A stretch of DNA of 46,201 nucleotides, from positions 1 through 46,201 of the forward strand of contig CALIBK010000039.1 of the NCBI GenBank assembly GCA_938045955.1, given 5' to 3'. Position 1 is the first letter of the stretch; each line of letters opens with the position of its first letter. This stretch comes from an uncultured bacterium (lineage in GTDB: Bacteria > Desulfobacterota > BSN033 > UBA1163). The position numbers and the translations under genes are program-made. The notes beneath the pieces were generated by a model. That model searched no databases and was not told the DNA's origin. It saw nothing but the letters and a program-made list of their open reading frames with translations. This document shows positions 32,663 through 41,728 of the stretch, one piece after another.

Positions 32663-33232
32663 ATGGGACGAAAAAGGTTACCCCCTACCCCTCTGCTCTT
32701 TCCAACCCCCGTAGTTCTGGTCACCAGTGTCGATGAGAAAGGGAAGGCCAACATCATCACTCTTGCCTGGACAGGAGTAGTGAATTCAGATCCTCCAATG
32801 GTGGGAATTTCTATTCGACCCGAACGATACTCTCATGGGAATATTCAGAGGATAAAAGAATTTGTCGTGAACATTCCGTCTCAATCACTTCTCAGGAAGG
32901 TGGATGCCTGTGGAGTCCTCTCAGGAAGAGAGGTCGATAAATTTTCACTGATGGGGCTAACCGCCGTTCCTTCTGAAAAGGTAAGACCTCCTTTGATCGA
33001 TGAGTGTCCGGTTCAAATGGAGTGTGAGGTCAAACAGATGATTTCGCTGGGAAGCCATGACCTCTTTTTGGGTCAAATCGTGGCACTCCATGTCCGAGAG
33101 GAGGTCCAGAAGGAAAAAGGGAGAATTGATATTCTAAAGGCCTTACCGATTGTATACTGTCCTGGAGCTCACGAATACTGGAGTCTTGGCCGATACCTCG
33201 GCCATTATGGTTTCACCAAAGGGAAACCATGA
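32663..33232 (+). CDS. Flavin reductase-like (DIM6/NTAB) FMN-binding protein
   Basis: A 189-residue split-barrel flavoprotein. The LLFPTPVVLVTSVDEKGKANIITLAWTGVVNSDPPMVGISIRPERYSHGNI stretch is typical, with the FMN phosphate-binding RxxSHxNI region, followed by FVVNIPSQSLLRKVDACG and a C-terminal YCPGAHEYWSLG. Related proteins reduce flavins or act as small redox proteins in anaerobes. GAAAGGAG precedes ATG 32663. It overlaps the amidohydrolase gene by four bases (ATGA). Confidence 0.88.
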   Translation: MGRKRLPPTPLLFPTPVVLVTSVDEKGKANIITLAWTGVVNSDPPMVGISIRPERYSHGNIQRIKEFVVNIPSQSLLRKVDACGVLSGREVDKFSLMGLTAVPSEKVRPPLIDECPVQMECEVKQMISLGSHDLFLGQIVALHVREEVQKEKGRIDILKALPIVYCPGAHEYWSLGRYLGHYGFTKGKP

Positions 33233-34071
33233 TTATCGATTGTCACACCCATATCTTTCCCGAAGAGATTCGAGAGGATCGGAAGACTTTCTGGAAAAAG
33301 GATCAGGGGTTTTCATCAATCTATCAAGAGCCCAAATCGAAAATAGCCGGTGTCGAAGAGTTGATTGAATCCATGGATCGTTTAGAAATCGATCGATCGG
33401 TCATCTGTGGATTTCCATGGGTTGATCCGATCCTTCTTTCCTTCCATAATGAATATTTAATGGAATCAGCAAATCGCTTTTCAAACCGACTCCTCGCTTT
33501 TATAGGACTTTCCTTCACAAACCCTGATTGGTCTTGGCAGGAATTGGAGAAGAGATTGAAAGAGGGGGCGAAAGGGGTGGGGGAGATTGCTTTTTATCAT
33601 CGTCCGTTGACCTTTGAGGATATCGAACGGATGAAACCCGTTCTTAAAAAAATGGAAGAGGGAAGAATTCCTATTATGCTTCATACCAATGAACTCATTG
33701 GACACCCTTATCCAGGGAAAGGAAAAACGCCTCTTGAAATATTCTTTGAATTCGTCGTTTCTTTTCCAGAACTTCCTGTGATTTTGGCCCACTGGGGAGG
33801 AGGGTTGCCTTTCTATGAACTTATGCCTGAAGTCTCTAAAGCCTTTCATCATGTTTGTTATGATACCGCCGCCTCTCCCTATCTTTATTCCAACAAGATC
33901 TTTAGGATCGTAAGGGAGATGGTCGGGATCGAAAAGATCCTTTTTGGTTCAGACTATCCCTTAATTTCCCCCGAGAGATACTTTAAGGAATTAGAAGAGT
34001 CCGGTCTTTCCGAACCGGATCGGGAAAAGATCTTGGGTAAAAACTTCTTATCCTTTATAGGCTCTGCGTAG
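33229..34071 (+). CDS. Amidohydrolase family protein (TIM-barrel metal hydrolase)
   Basis: A 280-residue metal-dependent hydrolase. It begins MIIDCHTHIFPEE with the HxH metal motif, followed by MLHTNELIGHP, VILAHWGGGLPFY and FGSDYPLISPERY at the expected strands of amidohydrolase-2 family enzymes (ACMSD-like). Substrate unknown. Translation is coupled to the flavin reductase-like gene through an ATGA overlap. The 3' end overlaps the convergent thioesterase gene by 17 bases. Confidence 0.88.
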   Translation: MIIDCHTHIFPEEIREDRKTFWKKDQGFSSIYQEPKSKIAGVEELIESMDRLEIDRSVICGFPWVDPILLSFHNEYLMESANRFSNRLLAFIGLSFTNPDWSWQELEKRLKEGAKGVGEIAFYHRPLTFEDIERMKPVLKKMEEGRIPIMLHTNELIGHPYPGKGKTPLEIFFEFVVSFPELPVILAHWGGGLPFYELMPEVSKAFHHVCYDTAASPYLYSNKIFRIVREMVGIEKILFGSDYPLISPERYFKELEESGLSEPDREKILGKNFLSFIGSA

Positions 34072-34465
34072 GGGTTCGCATCAGAGTGGATTTTCCTTCT
34101 GCCAGAACGGTTCCATCCCTGGCTTTAAGGGTAGCTCTCGCCCTTACCCATCTCTTTCTTATCTCAACGATCTCTCCATAAACCTCAAGGGGTTCAAGGA
34201 TCGGGGCAGGTTTTTTGAATTTGATCTCGAGAGAAGCCGTAACCGTGTCGTACCCTAACTCATAGGAAAGTTTTGCCATGGCTTCGTCCAGTAAAGTGGC
34301 AATAATCCCACCGTGAACCAATCCATCCCAACCCTGAAAGGTAGCAGGAGAGATAAACGTCGTCTTCAGGGTCTTTCCCTCTGGATCAACCTCAAAATGG
34401 AGTCTCAATCCATTGGGATTCTTCTTGCCACAGACGAAACAGTTTCCATTCGTTTCGAATTTCAT
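34055..34465 (-). CDS. PaaI-type hotdog thioesterase
   Basis: A 136-residue single-hotdog protein. An N-terminal CFVCGKKNPNGLRLHF segment, in which two cysteines could bind a metal, is followed by the active-site helix region GLVHGGIIATLLDEAMA and LEIKFKKPAPILEPLEVYGEI. This fits the PaaI/YdiI-like acyl-CoA thioesterase group. The substrate acyl group cannot be told from the sequence. It is divergent from the inositol monophosphatase gene and convergent with the amidohydrolase. Confidence 0.88.
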   Translation of the reverse strand: MKFETNGNCFVCGKKNPNGLRLHFEVDPEGKTLKTTFISPATFQGWDGLVHGGIIATLLDEAMAKLSYELGYDTVTASLEIKFKKPAPILEPLEVYGEIVEIRKRWVRARATLKARDGTVLAEGKSTLMRTPTQSL

Positions 34466-34508
34466 TTTATTTCCCCCGGTTTATTCCTTATCGATGAGAG
34501 ATAATAAG

Positions 34509-34538
34509 TTGACTAATTCTTATAAATTATCATATAGT
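34509..34538 (+). promoter_or_regulatory. Candidate promoter of the inositol monophosphatase gene
   Basis: TTGACT (34509-34514), an 18-base spacer, and TATAGT (34533-34538), 24 bases before the start codon. Confidence 0.55.
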
Positions 34539-34561
34539 TTTTTTAAAGAGGTTGTCAATGG

Positions 34562-35356
34562 ATGGAAAGAAATGAACGTTATCTTGAAGTAGCTGTGAAA
34601 GCGGCCAGAGAAGCAGGACGAATTCAGAAACTTTATTTTGGCTCTTCCCTTCAAATCGAATTTAAGGGAGAGATTAACCCTGTGACAGAAGTGGATCGGC
34701 TCTGTGATCGGGCCATTTCAGAAATCCTTCTTCAGACCTTTCCAGATCATGATCTGCTCACCGAAGAGAGTCCTTTCGAAAAAAAAGGTTCTCCTTATCG
34801 ATGGATTGTTGACCCTATGGATGGTACAACGAACTACCTTCATGGATACCCTTGCTTTTGTGTCTCCATTGCCCTGGAATTTGAAAAAGAGGTCATTCTG
34901 GGAGTCGTGTATAATCCCATCCTCGATGAACTCTTTATTTCGGAGAAAGGTAAAGGGGCCTATCTGAATGGGAAAAAAATTTCTGTCTCCCAAGAAAAGA
35001 ATCTCTTTCGAAGCTTCCTGTCGACTGGATTTCCCTATGATGTTCATGACCATGGAGATTTTTATCTCCGTTACTTTCGTGAGTTTCTCATCAGAAGTTT
35101 TGCCATTCGAAGGCCAGGATCGGCTGCCCTTGATCTCTGTTACCTCGCCGCTGGTCGATTCGATGGATTCTGGGAGTTGAAACTTCAGCCTTGGGACGTT
35201 GCAGCCGGGGCCCTCATGGTGATGGAGGCCGGAGGAAAGATCACCGATTTCAGGGGACAACCATTCCATATTTATTCCAAAGAAGTCCTTGCCTCTAATG
35301 GATGGATTCACTCTCAGATGCTCGAAACCATCAAAGAGGCAGAGAAGAATCTTTAA
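34562..35356 (+). CDS. Inositol-1-monophosphatase family protein
   Basis: A 264-residue Mg-dependent phosphatase of standard length. The metal-binding motif A IVDPMDGTTNYLHG (about 82-95) and motif B PWDVAAGALMVMEAGG (about 216-231) are intact, with the acidic TEVD and EES metal ligands at the N-terminal side. Enzymes of this family dephosphorylate inositol-1-phosphate, NADP or related compounds. With the inositol-phosphate synthase at 14702 it would give free inositol. Start ATG 34562 follows AAGAGG. A rarA gene lies 21 bases downstream on the same strand. Confidence 0.93.
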   Translation: MERNERYLEVAVKAAREAGRIQKLYFGSSLQIEFKGEINPVTEVDRLCDRAISEILLQTFPDHDLLTEESPFEKKGSPYRWIVDPMDGTTNYLHGYPCFCVSIALEFEKEVILGVVYNPILDELFISEKGKGAYLNGKKISVSQEKNLFRSFLSTGFPYDVHDHGDFYLRYFREFLIRSFAIRRPGSAALDLCYLAAGRFDGFWELKLQPWDVAAGALMVMEAGGKITDFRGQPFHIYSKEVLASNGWIHSQMLETIKEAEKNL

Positions 35357-35377
35357 GGCACTCAGAAAGGAGCTTCA

Positions 35378-36727
35378 TTGAAGAGACAGGATAGCCTTTT
35401 TGATCGCAAGGCCCAAAAACTTTTTGAGCGAGAGTCCCCTCTGGCAGACCGGATGAGACCAAGGAATTTGAATGAATTTATCGGTCAGGACCATCTTTTG
35501 GGCCCCGGAAAGATTCTTCGGCATGCGATAGAATCCGATCAGATCCCTTCGATGATCCTCTGGGGACCCCCTGGCTCCGGAAAGACCACCCTCGCCATGA
35601 TTATCGCATCAACTACAGGGGCACACTTTATCTCATTTAGTGCGGTGCTTTCAGGGGTAAAAGAGATTAAAGAGGTTCTTCAAGAAGCTAAAGAGGAATG
35701 GAGATATCGGAATCGAAAAACCATTCTTTTTGTGGATGAGATTCATCGCTTCAATAAAGCCCAACAGGATGCATTCCTTCCTTATGTAGAGAAGGGGACG
35801 ATTATCCTCATTGGTGCGACCACTGAAAACCCTTCTTTTGAAGTCATCTCTCCTCTTCTCTCTCGCACCAAAGTCTTCACCCTTCGGGCCTTAACAGAAG
35901 AAGAGGTAGAAGAAATTTTAAAACGAGCCCTCATAGATTCAGAGAGAGGATTGGGACGATTCCAGGTGGAGATGGAGCCAGAGGTTCTAAAGGGAATCAC
36001 CCGGATCGCCAATGGAGATGCAAGAATCGCACTGAACACCCTTGAGATGGTAGTACTCACTAAACCTCCCGAGCCCACCGGAATCAGGAGGATTCAGAGG
36101 AGAGACCTGGAAGAAGTGCTGGAAAGGAAAAGTTTTCTCTATGACAAAGGGGGGGAGGAACACTATAATCTCATCTCTGCTTTCCATAAGAGTTTGAGAG
36201 GGAGTGATCCTGACGCAGCCCTCTACTGGCTTGGAAGGATGCTCGAGGCTGGGGAGGACCCTCTCTACATTGCTCGAAGGATGATTCGATTTGCTTCTGA
36301 AGATATTGGAAATGCAGATCCTCAGGCCCTTCAGGTAGCAGTCTCAGCCATGGAAGCCTTTCATTTTATTGGACTTCCAGAAGGGGATCTTGCATTAGCT
36401 CAGGCCGCTGTCTATCTTGCTACGGCCCCTAAATCCAATGCCATTTATATGGCCTATCAGCAAGTGAAAAGGGACATTCGAGAACTTGAGAATCTTCCCG
36501 TTCCTCTTCATCTTCGGAACCCGGTCACTCCTTTGATGAAGGAATTGGGATATGGGAAAGATTATAAGTACCCTCACGACTTTCCAGAACATTTCGTTAA
36601 AGAAGAATATCTTCCGGAGAACCTGAAGGGGAGGATCTATTACCATCCTACAGAACAGGGTTTTGAAAGGGAGATTAAAAGAAGATTAGGGAGGTGGAGA
36701 AGAAAGAAGAGAGAGGAAACGAGATGA
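35378..36727 (+). CDS. rarA: Replication-associated recombination protein A (MgsA/RarA)
   Basis: A 449-residue AAA+ ATPase. It has SPLADRMRPRNLNEFIGQDHLLGPG, Walker A GPPGSGKTT (about 67-75), Walker B ILFVDEIHRF and the sensor-1 ATTENPSF segment, and the family-typical C-terminal SDPDAALYWLGRMLEAGEDP and EYLPENLKGRIYY. RarA acts at stalled replication forks with clamp and SSB proteins. Translation apparently starts at TTG 35378 because AAAGGAG is correctly placed and no ATG lies nearby. The 3' end is two bases from the convergent PIMT stop. Confidence 0.96.
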   Translation: MKRQDSLFDRKAQKLFERESPLADRMRPRNLNEFIGQDHLLGPGKILRHAIESDQIPSMILWGPPGSGKTTLAMIIASTTGAHFISFSAVLSGVKEIKEVLQEAKEEWRYRNRKTILFVDEIHRFNKAQQDAFLPYVEKGTIILIGATTENPSFEVISPLLSRTKVFTLRALTEEEVEEILKRALIDSERGLGRFQVEMEPEVLKGITRIANGDARIALNTLEMVVLTKPPEPTGIRRIQRRDLEEVLERKSFLYDKGGEEHYNLISAFHKSLRGSDPDAALYWLGRMLEAGEDPLYIARRMIRFASEDIGNADPQALQVAVSAMEAFHFIGLPEGDLALAQAAVYLATAPKSNAIYMAYQQVKRDIRELENLPVPLHLRNPVTPLMKELGYGKDYKYPHDFPEHFVKEEYLPENLKGRIYYHPTEQGFEREIKRRLGRWRRKKREETR

Positions 36728-36729
36728 GA

Positions 36730-37479
36730 TTATCTCTTCTTTTTAACACCTTCTCCGGTCATGGGAACAAAGATGACCGGAATAATATCCTTCGTTTCAA
36801 ATTGGCCATGGTGTTTGGTAATCTTTTTTAGCTCTTGGGAATAGGTTCCAACGGGAATGACAAGTCTTCCCCCTTCTTTTAACTGGTCCAGAAGAGGTTT
36901 GGGAATATGATCTGGAGCACATGTCACAATAATTGCGTCAAAGGGAGACGCCTCAGGCCACCCTAAATACCCATCCCCTGTCTTGACATAAATATTTTTA
37001 TAACCTAACTCTTTGAGAAGTTTTTTGGCGGAAGTGGCCAGGGTTTCGATAATCTCAATGGTGTAGACTTCCCTGGCCAATTCAGCCAGGATAGCGGCCT
37101 GATAGCCTGACCCTGTCCCAACCTCTAAAACCTTTTCTTCTCCTTTTAATTCCAAAAGTTCAGTCATTAAGGCCACAATATAGGGTTGAGAAATCGTTTG
37201 TCCTTCTCCGATCGGGAGAGGCTGATCATTATATGCCAAAGATTGATATTCCTTGGGGACAAAAAGATGGCGTTCAACCTTTAACATAGCTGATAACACA
37301 CGAGGATCTTTCACCCCCCTCGCCTTGATCTGAGATTCTACCATTTGTTCTCGCATGGCTTTAAAATCCCTTCTCTCACTGCTCTCAAGGCCCTTCTTTC
37401 CATTCCCACAGGTAGTGAGGAGGAAGAAAAGGGTGATGATTAAAGTTAAGAAAGAAAAGAACACCAAAACTTTTTTCAT
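36730..37479 (-). CDS. Protein-L-isoaspartate O-methyltransferase with lipoprotein signal
   Basis: A 249-residue PIMT-fold methyltransferase. It has the family motifs [23 protein letters not shown], the SAM-binding [36 protein letters not shown] and [12 protein letters not shown]. An N-terminal hydrophobic segment ending LLTTC (lipobox-like, Cys24) precedes the catalytic domain. This indicates export and lipidation, unusual for an enzyme that needs cytosolic SAM. Start ATG 37479; TTG 37485 is in frame. The only promoter-like sequence would give almost no leader. The family repairs isoaspartyl residues. Confidence 0.9.
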   Translation of the reverse strand: MKKVLVFFSFLTLIITLFFLLTTCGNGKKGLESSERRDFKAMREQMVESQIKARGVKDPRVLSAMLKVERHLFVPKEYQSLAYNDQPLPIGEGQTISQPYIVALMTELLELKGEEKVLEVGTGSGYQAAILAELAREVYTIEIIETLATSAKKLLKELGYKNIYVKTGDGYLGWPEASPFDAIIVTCAPDHIPKPLLDQLKEGGRLVIPVGTYSQELKKITKHHGQFETKDIIPVIFVPMTGEGVKKKR

Positions 37480-37508
37480 AATCAAAAAATATCACAGTGA
37501 TTAAAACC

Positions 37509-37525
37509 TTGTCAATCCTTGACAA
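37509..37525. promoter_or_regulatory. Perfect inverted repeat shared by divergent promoters
   Basis: TTGTCAATCCTTGACAA has two 7-base arms (37509-37515 and 37519-37525). Each arm supplies a TTGACA-type -35: on the plus strand TTGACA (37519-37524), 18 bases, TAACTT (37543-37548) for the TPR gene; on the minus strand TTGACA (37510-37515), 18 bases, TATTTT (37486-37491) for the PIMT gene. The two polymerase sites would exclude each other. Confidence 0.5.
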
Positions 37526-37566
37526 TTCTTCCACGGATCTGATAACTTAAAAATAAGAATTCAAAA

Positions 37567-40500
37567 ATGAAAGGGAAAGGATTTAAATTTCTAAGCCTTT
37601 TTTTTCTCTCTTTAATTACCTTTTCTGTCTCCTTGATTGAAGGCCAGGATCAAAAACAGATCCCTTCGAAGATCACTCTGGTTGGAAGGGATTCCACCCA
37701 ATGGACGGCTAAAAGGGAAGTTCCTCTGCCAAATATCATAGCACCAGGGATCAAGGAGGAACCTGTCATACATGTGTTTGACCCCAGAGAAGAATCGATT
37801 GGACCCATGAGAAAGATGACCCCCTCTCTTTCTCAGCCGGGTTGTGCCTATAGGAGCGGGCTTACCCGTAGGGCAGTTACAGTAGCAGAAGGGGATAGAG
37901 GATATTATGAGAGAGGAAGGTATTTTTATCTTGAGAAACAATACGAAAATGCGATTCAAAGTTTCAATAAGTTAATTAAAGAGTATCCCGATAGTCCTTT
38001 AAGAGGCTCTGCCCTCTATTGGATGGGAGAAGCAAAATGGAATCAGGGAAGGGTGGAAGAGGCGTTCGTCCTTTTCCGGGAAGTAGTGGAAAGGTATCCT
38101 CAAAATGAGTATTTTGGCTATGCCCTCTATTCCTGTGGATGGATCCGGTTGACCAGAGGAGATTACGAAGAAGGATACCGATATTTCCACCGGGGAAAGA
38201 CTTTGTCAAAGGAGTCTCCAATCTTTCAATCCCTCCTTTTCTGGTCTGGGTTCTGTCTCCATGCTTTGGGTCGCTATCATGAATCGATCCAAGAATTGAA
38301 GACACTCCTTGGGGAGGTCCCCGAAGGAATATGGGAACCAGAGGCAGAGTATCTCATAGGAGTGAACTATTTTCGGTTAAATCAATTTAAGGAAGCCGCT
38401 CATCTCTTTCGGGATTTTCAAAAGCGATTTCCCAAACATTCCCTGATCGAAAGCGCGCGGTATGCTTTGGGTTGGAGTGAACTCTCTCTTGGAAATTTGG
38501 TGGAGGGGAGAAGAATCTTTGAAGAACTCCTCTTCGAGTTTCCTGCAAGTCGATTTTCAGACGCCATCTACTGGGGAATCCTCAAGAGCTATTTAGCAGA
38601 GGGAGAGGTGGAAAAGGCAACCCAGTATTACTTTCGATTTCTCTCCCTTTTTCTCCCTTCCCCTTGGAAAGAACAATGCCTTTTTGATATCGGTCAGTAC
38701 TATTTCGAAAGAAAGAACTACTCGAGCGCGGTTTCAACTTTTCGTCAGCTCCTGAAAACCTTCCCGGAAAGCGATCTTCAGGAATGGGCCTTTTTCATGA
38801 TCGGTGAATCTTTCTTTAATCAGAAGGAGTATCGTCATGCCATTGAGGCCTATCAGGAAGTTCTCTGGGGGAAAAAGAGATCCTCTTTGGAGGAGCAAAT
38901 CCTGTTGAGGATAGGTTATGCCTGTTTCTTTTTAAAAGAATACGAAGAAGCGATTCATTACTGGGAGAGGTGGTTGAAAGAGTTTTCCGCAAGCCCGGAG
39001 AGGAAAGAAACCCTTTATTGGCTTGCGGAGAGCTATCTTGCCAAGCAGGATTACCGAAGGGCGATCGAATACGTCGATCTTCTTAAGAGTGATCCAGAAT
39101 TCTATGCCAAGGGTTTAAATGCCCTTGGTTGGTATCATTTTCAGAGAAGTGAATGGAAAGAGGCAACCCACTATTTTCTAAAAATCTCCTCCGAATTTCC
39201 TCAGTACCGAACCACTCCTTCCGTTGATCTAATGATCGCAAAATCTTTTTTGAATCAGAGCAATCACGATCAGGCAAAAAGATATTTAAGTCGGCCCCTT
39301 GAATCTTTTGAAACCGAGGAAGACAGAGAAGAGGTGCTCTACCTTTTGGGGCGGATAAGCTATAGAGAAGAAAAGTTTGACGAAGCGATCCACTATTTTG
39401 AAAAATTAAAAGAAGGATTTCCGAGGGGAAGGTATGGAGCAGAGTCCCAATACTGGATTGGATGGGCTTATTTCCGAAAAAAGGATTATCCCAAAGCGAT
39501 TCAGACATTCCAAAACCTCATCCTTCAATTTCCTGAGAGTCCTTTTGTGGGTCCATCCTATCTTAAAATAGGAGACGGATATTATAACCTGAAAGAATAT
39601 GGGAAGGCGAGAGAGTCATATTCCCAGGTGACGAGGAAATATCCGAAATCTAAGGAGGCCCCCGAGGCAGAATTCGGGATCCTTCTTACCTTCCTTCAAG
39701 AGAAAAAGGATGAGGCCTTTGTCTCAAAGGTGGACTCCTTTATCCATCAGTATCCCCATCACCCATTGGCTCCCGAGGCCTTGATCCAGTTAGCCCAATT
39801 TTATCGAGACCTCCAATCGATCGAGAAGGCGATCAAAACCTATAAAGAAGTCATTCAACGCTATCCAAAGGATGAACGAGCGGGGGAGGCCCAATTTCGA
39901 ATGGGTCTTCTTTTAAAAGAAAAAAAGAGATGGAACGAAGCCCTTGAAGAGTTAGAGAGGTTTATGAAATCTTATCCCAGGCATCCTTTTCGTCATGAAG
40001 GTCAATTGGAATTGGGGGAAGTTTACCTTCATCTCAAAAATTATACAAAGGCATTGGAACAATTAAACGAGGCCAAAAAAAGTCTTCCCCATCCACATTT
40101 AGCCAGAAGGGTTTATTTTGGAATAGGCGAGGCTTATCACCAGTCAGGAAAGGTTGAGGAGGGTATAAGAATTTTGAAAGAATATCTGGGGAAATTCCAA
40201 CAGGAGGAGGGTAAATGGGAAGCCTATTTAAGATTGGGTCTTCTTTACATGGTGCAAAAAAGGTGGGAAGAGGCTCTCTCCTCCCTTTCTTCGGCACTTC
40301 ATAGCCCAGAGGAGCGAGTTTCAAGCCAGGCCCAGTTCAAATTGGGAGAAATTTATCAGGCCCTTGGGAATAAAGAACAGGCGATCCACCAATTTTCGAA
40401 GATTCTCTATCTGTATCCTCATCTCTCGGAGATGACCGAAGGGGCTCTCCTTCGATTAGGAGAGCTTTATCTTGAGGAGAGAAGATTTTCAGAAGCTAAA

Positions 40501-40599
40501 CAGGTTTATCAAAAACTCTTAAGTCAGAGTAAAAAGGAAGAGAATCGTCAGTTGGCCAAGAGAATGCTTGAGTCGATGAAGGAGAGGGGGATTCATTGA
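37567..40599 (+). CDS. Large TPR-repeat envelope protein
   Basis: A 1010-residue protein with a signal peptide (FLSLFFLSLITFSVSLIEG). About 90 residues of linker are followed by more than 20 tetratricopeptide-like repeats with the consensus ...YE-AI..F..LI..YP.SP...A.Y..G.... of YbgF/BamD-type TPRs. It probably forms a long periplasmic superhelix that scaffolds other envelope proteins. The gene overlaps a TonB-like gene and is followed by an FtsB/DivIC-like gene, suggesting a link to envelope integrity or division. ATG 37567 has no strong ribosome binding site. It is long for this class. Confidence 0.85.
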   Translation: MKGKGFKFLSLFFLSLITFSVSLIEGQDQKQIPSKITLVGRDSTQWTAKREVPLPNIIAPGIKEEPVIHVFDPREESIGPMRKMTPSLSQPGCAYRSGLTRRAVTVAEGDRGYYERGRYFYLEKQYENAIQSFNKLIKEYPDSPLRGSALYWMGEAKWNQGRVEEAFVLFREVVERYPQNEYFGYALYSCGWIRLTRGDYEEGYRYFHRGKTLSKESPIFQSLLFWSGFCLHALGRYHESIQELKTLLGEVPEGIWEPEAEYLIGVNYFRLNQFKEAAHLFRDFQKRFPKHSLIESARYALGWSELSLGNLVEGRRIFEELLFEFPASRFSDAIYWGILKSYLAEGEVEKATQYYFRFLSLFLPSPWKEQCLFDIGQYYFERKNYSSAVSTFRQLLKTFPESDLQEWAFFMIGESFFNQKEYRHAIEAYQEVLWGKKRSSLEEQILLRIGYACFFLKEYEEAIHYWERWLKEFSASPERKETLYWLAESYLAKQDYRRAIEYVDLLKSDPEFYAKGLNALGWYHFQRSEWKEATHYFLKISSEFPQYRTTPSVDLMIAKSFLNQSNHDQAKRYLSRPLESFETEEDREEVLYLLGRISYREEKFDEAIHYFEKLKEGFPRGRYGAESQYWIGWAYFRKKDYPKAIQTFQNLILQFPESPFVGPSYLKIGDGYYNLKEYGKARESYSQVTRKYPKSKEAPEAEFGILLTFLQEKKDEAFVSKVDSFIHQYPHHPLAPEALIQLAQFYRDLQSIEKAIKTYKEVIQRYPKDERAGEAQFRMGLLLKEKKRWNEALEELERFMKSYPRHPFRHEGQLELGEVYLHLKNYTKALEQLNEAKKSLPHPHLARRVYFGIGEAYHQSGKVEEGIRILKEYLGKFQQEEGKWEAYLRLGLLYMVQKRWEEALSSLSSALHSPEERVSSQAQFKLGEIYQALGNKEQAIHQFSKILYLYPHLSEMTEGALLRLGELYLEERRFSEAKQVYQKLLSQSKKEENRQLAKRMLESMKERGIH

Positions 40600-41417
40600 T
40601 CCGTAAAAAGCTAAAGAGAATTCCAAGGCCTCTTATTTTATTTTCCATAATTGCCTTCACCTTATTGATCCCAATTTTTTTCTTTACCCCTAATCTTTAT
40701 CATGAGGCTCATCGGATCTGGAGGAATTTGGAGGAAGGAAGTAAGAGACTCCTTAGATTCGGAGGAAGAGGAATTTCTGTGGAGGAGAAGAGGATCAGAG
40801 AAGAGATTATCCTTAAAAAAATGGAGGAGGCCAATGCTCAGCAGGATTGGAAATCCCTTGCTCCAGAGTACCCAAAATTAAAAAAGACAGAAGGAGTTTC
40901 TGAGGAAGAGAGGATACGGAGTTTTAGAAATACCCCTGAATTTAAAGAGATTGAAAAGGAATGGGAGCGGTATGTGAAAAAGAGAGAGGAAGCATTCCTT
41001 CCTGAAGGTCCGCTCCCATCCTTGAAAGAATGGGTCAATGAATCATTATTATTAAAAGATAAAGGGGAGGAGAAAATTATAGAGAAACTTCAGATTAAAA
41101 AAGAAAGGGGTTCCTTAGCCCCTCCGTTAGAAGAGAACCTTCGATTAGGAATCAAAGGCCCTCTGGCTTCGAGAAAAATCTTGCTTAGACCCCCACCTCC
41201 ACTGGTGGATATCAGGATAGAAGGGGAAGTAGAGGCAACCCTCTGGGTACTCCCGGATGGAACGGTCGATCGGGTGATCCCCTTGATCAAGATGGATTCC
41301 GAACTGGAACAAATTGCGATTCGATACTTAAAACAATGGCGATTTGCTCCACTTGCCAAGGATCAGGAACAGGTGGAACAGTGGGGGAATATTCCTATCA
41401 AATTTAAAATTCAATAG
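40596..41417 (+). CDS. TonB C-terminal domain-like membrane protein
   Basis: A 273-residue protein. An N-terminal membrane helix (LILFSIIAFTLLIPIFFF) is followed by a charged helical linker (about 45-190) and a C-terminal TonB-like domain (about 200-273: VDIRIEGEVEATLWVLPDGTVDRVIPLIKMDSELEQIAIRYLKQWRFAPL...IPIKFKIQ). Translation starts at TTG 40596, which overlaps the TPR stop; GGAGAGGGGG is upstream. The domain architecture suggests energy transfer to, or contact with, an outer-membrane partner, presumably with the TPR protein. The gene is not next to ExbB/ExbD genes. Confidence 0.75.
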   Translation: MIRKKLKRIPRPLILFSIIAFTLLIPIFFFTPNLYHEAHRIWRNLEEGSKRLLRFGGRGISVEEKRIREEIILKKMEEANAQQDWKSLAPEYPKLKKTEGVSEEERIRSFRNTPEFKEIEKEWERYVKKREEAFLPEGPLPSLKEWVNESLLLKDKGEEKIIEKLQIKKERGSLAPPLEENLRLGIKGPLASRKILLRPPPPLVDIRIEGEVEATLWVLPDGTVDRVIPLIKMDSELEQIAIRYLKQWRFAPLAKDQEQVEQWGNIPIKFKIQ

Positions 41418-41432
41418 GATTCACTTAATTTA

Positions 41433-41714
41433 ATGAGAAAGAGACCTATTCTCCTGTTATTCCTTTTCTTATTTCTCCTGTTTGGTTTTTTTACCTTTTT
41501 TGGGGATAAAGGGCTCTTTCATCTTCTCAAATTAAAAAAAGAGATGGAGCGAATCAAAGAGACCAATCTTAAAATTGAAGAGGAAAATCAGAAGCTGAGG
41601 GAGGAGATCCGGAGATTAAAACAGGATAAGCGTTATATTGAGGAGATTGCACGAAAGGAGTTAGGAATGGTCAAAGAGGGAGAAATCCTTTATCAATTTG
41701 ATCTTAAAGATTAA
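41433..41714 (+). CDS. FtsB/DivIC-like septum formation initiator
   Basis: A 93-residue single-span protein: short cytosolic N-terminus, membrane helix (ILLLFLFLFLLFGFFTFF), then a coiled coil (KKEMERIKETNLKIEEENQKLREEIRRLK) and the end motif YIEEIARKELGMVKEGEILYQF typical of DivIC/FtsB. It works with FtsL-type and FtsQ-type proteins in the divisome. It follows the TonB-like gene after 15 bases. An RBS of usual strength is not obvious before ATG 41433. Confidence 0.88.
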   Translation: MRKRPILLLFLFLFLLFGFFTFFGDKGLFHLLKLKKEMERIKETNLKIEEENQKLREEIRRLKQDKRYIEEIARKELGMVKEGEILYQFDLKD

Positions 41715-41728
41715 GGAGGAGACCCCCA

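Noticed and set aside
34718-35311. Minus-strand open frame of 197 codons
   Set aside because: It is antisense to the inositol monophosphatase gene, whose motifs are intact.
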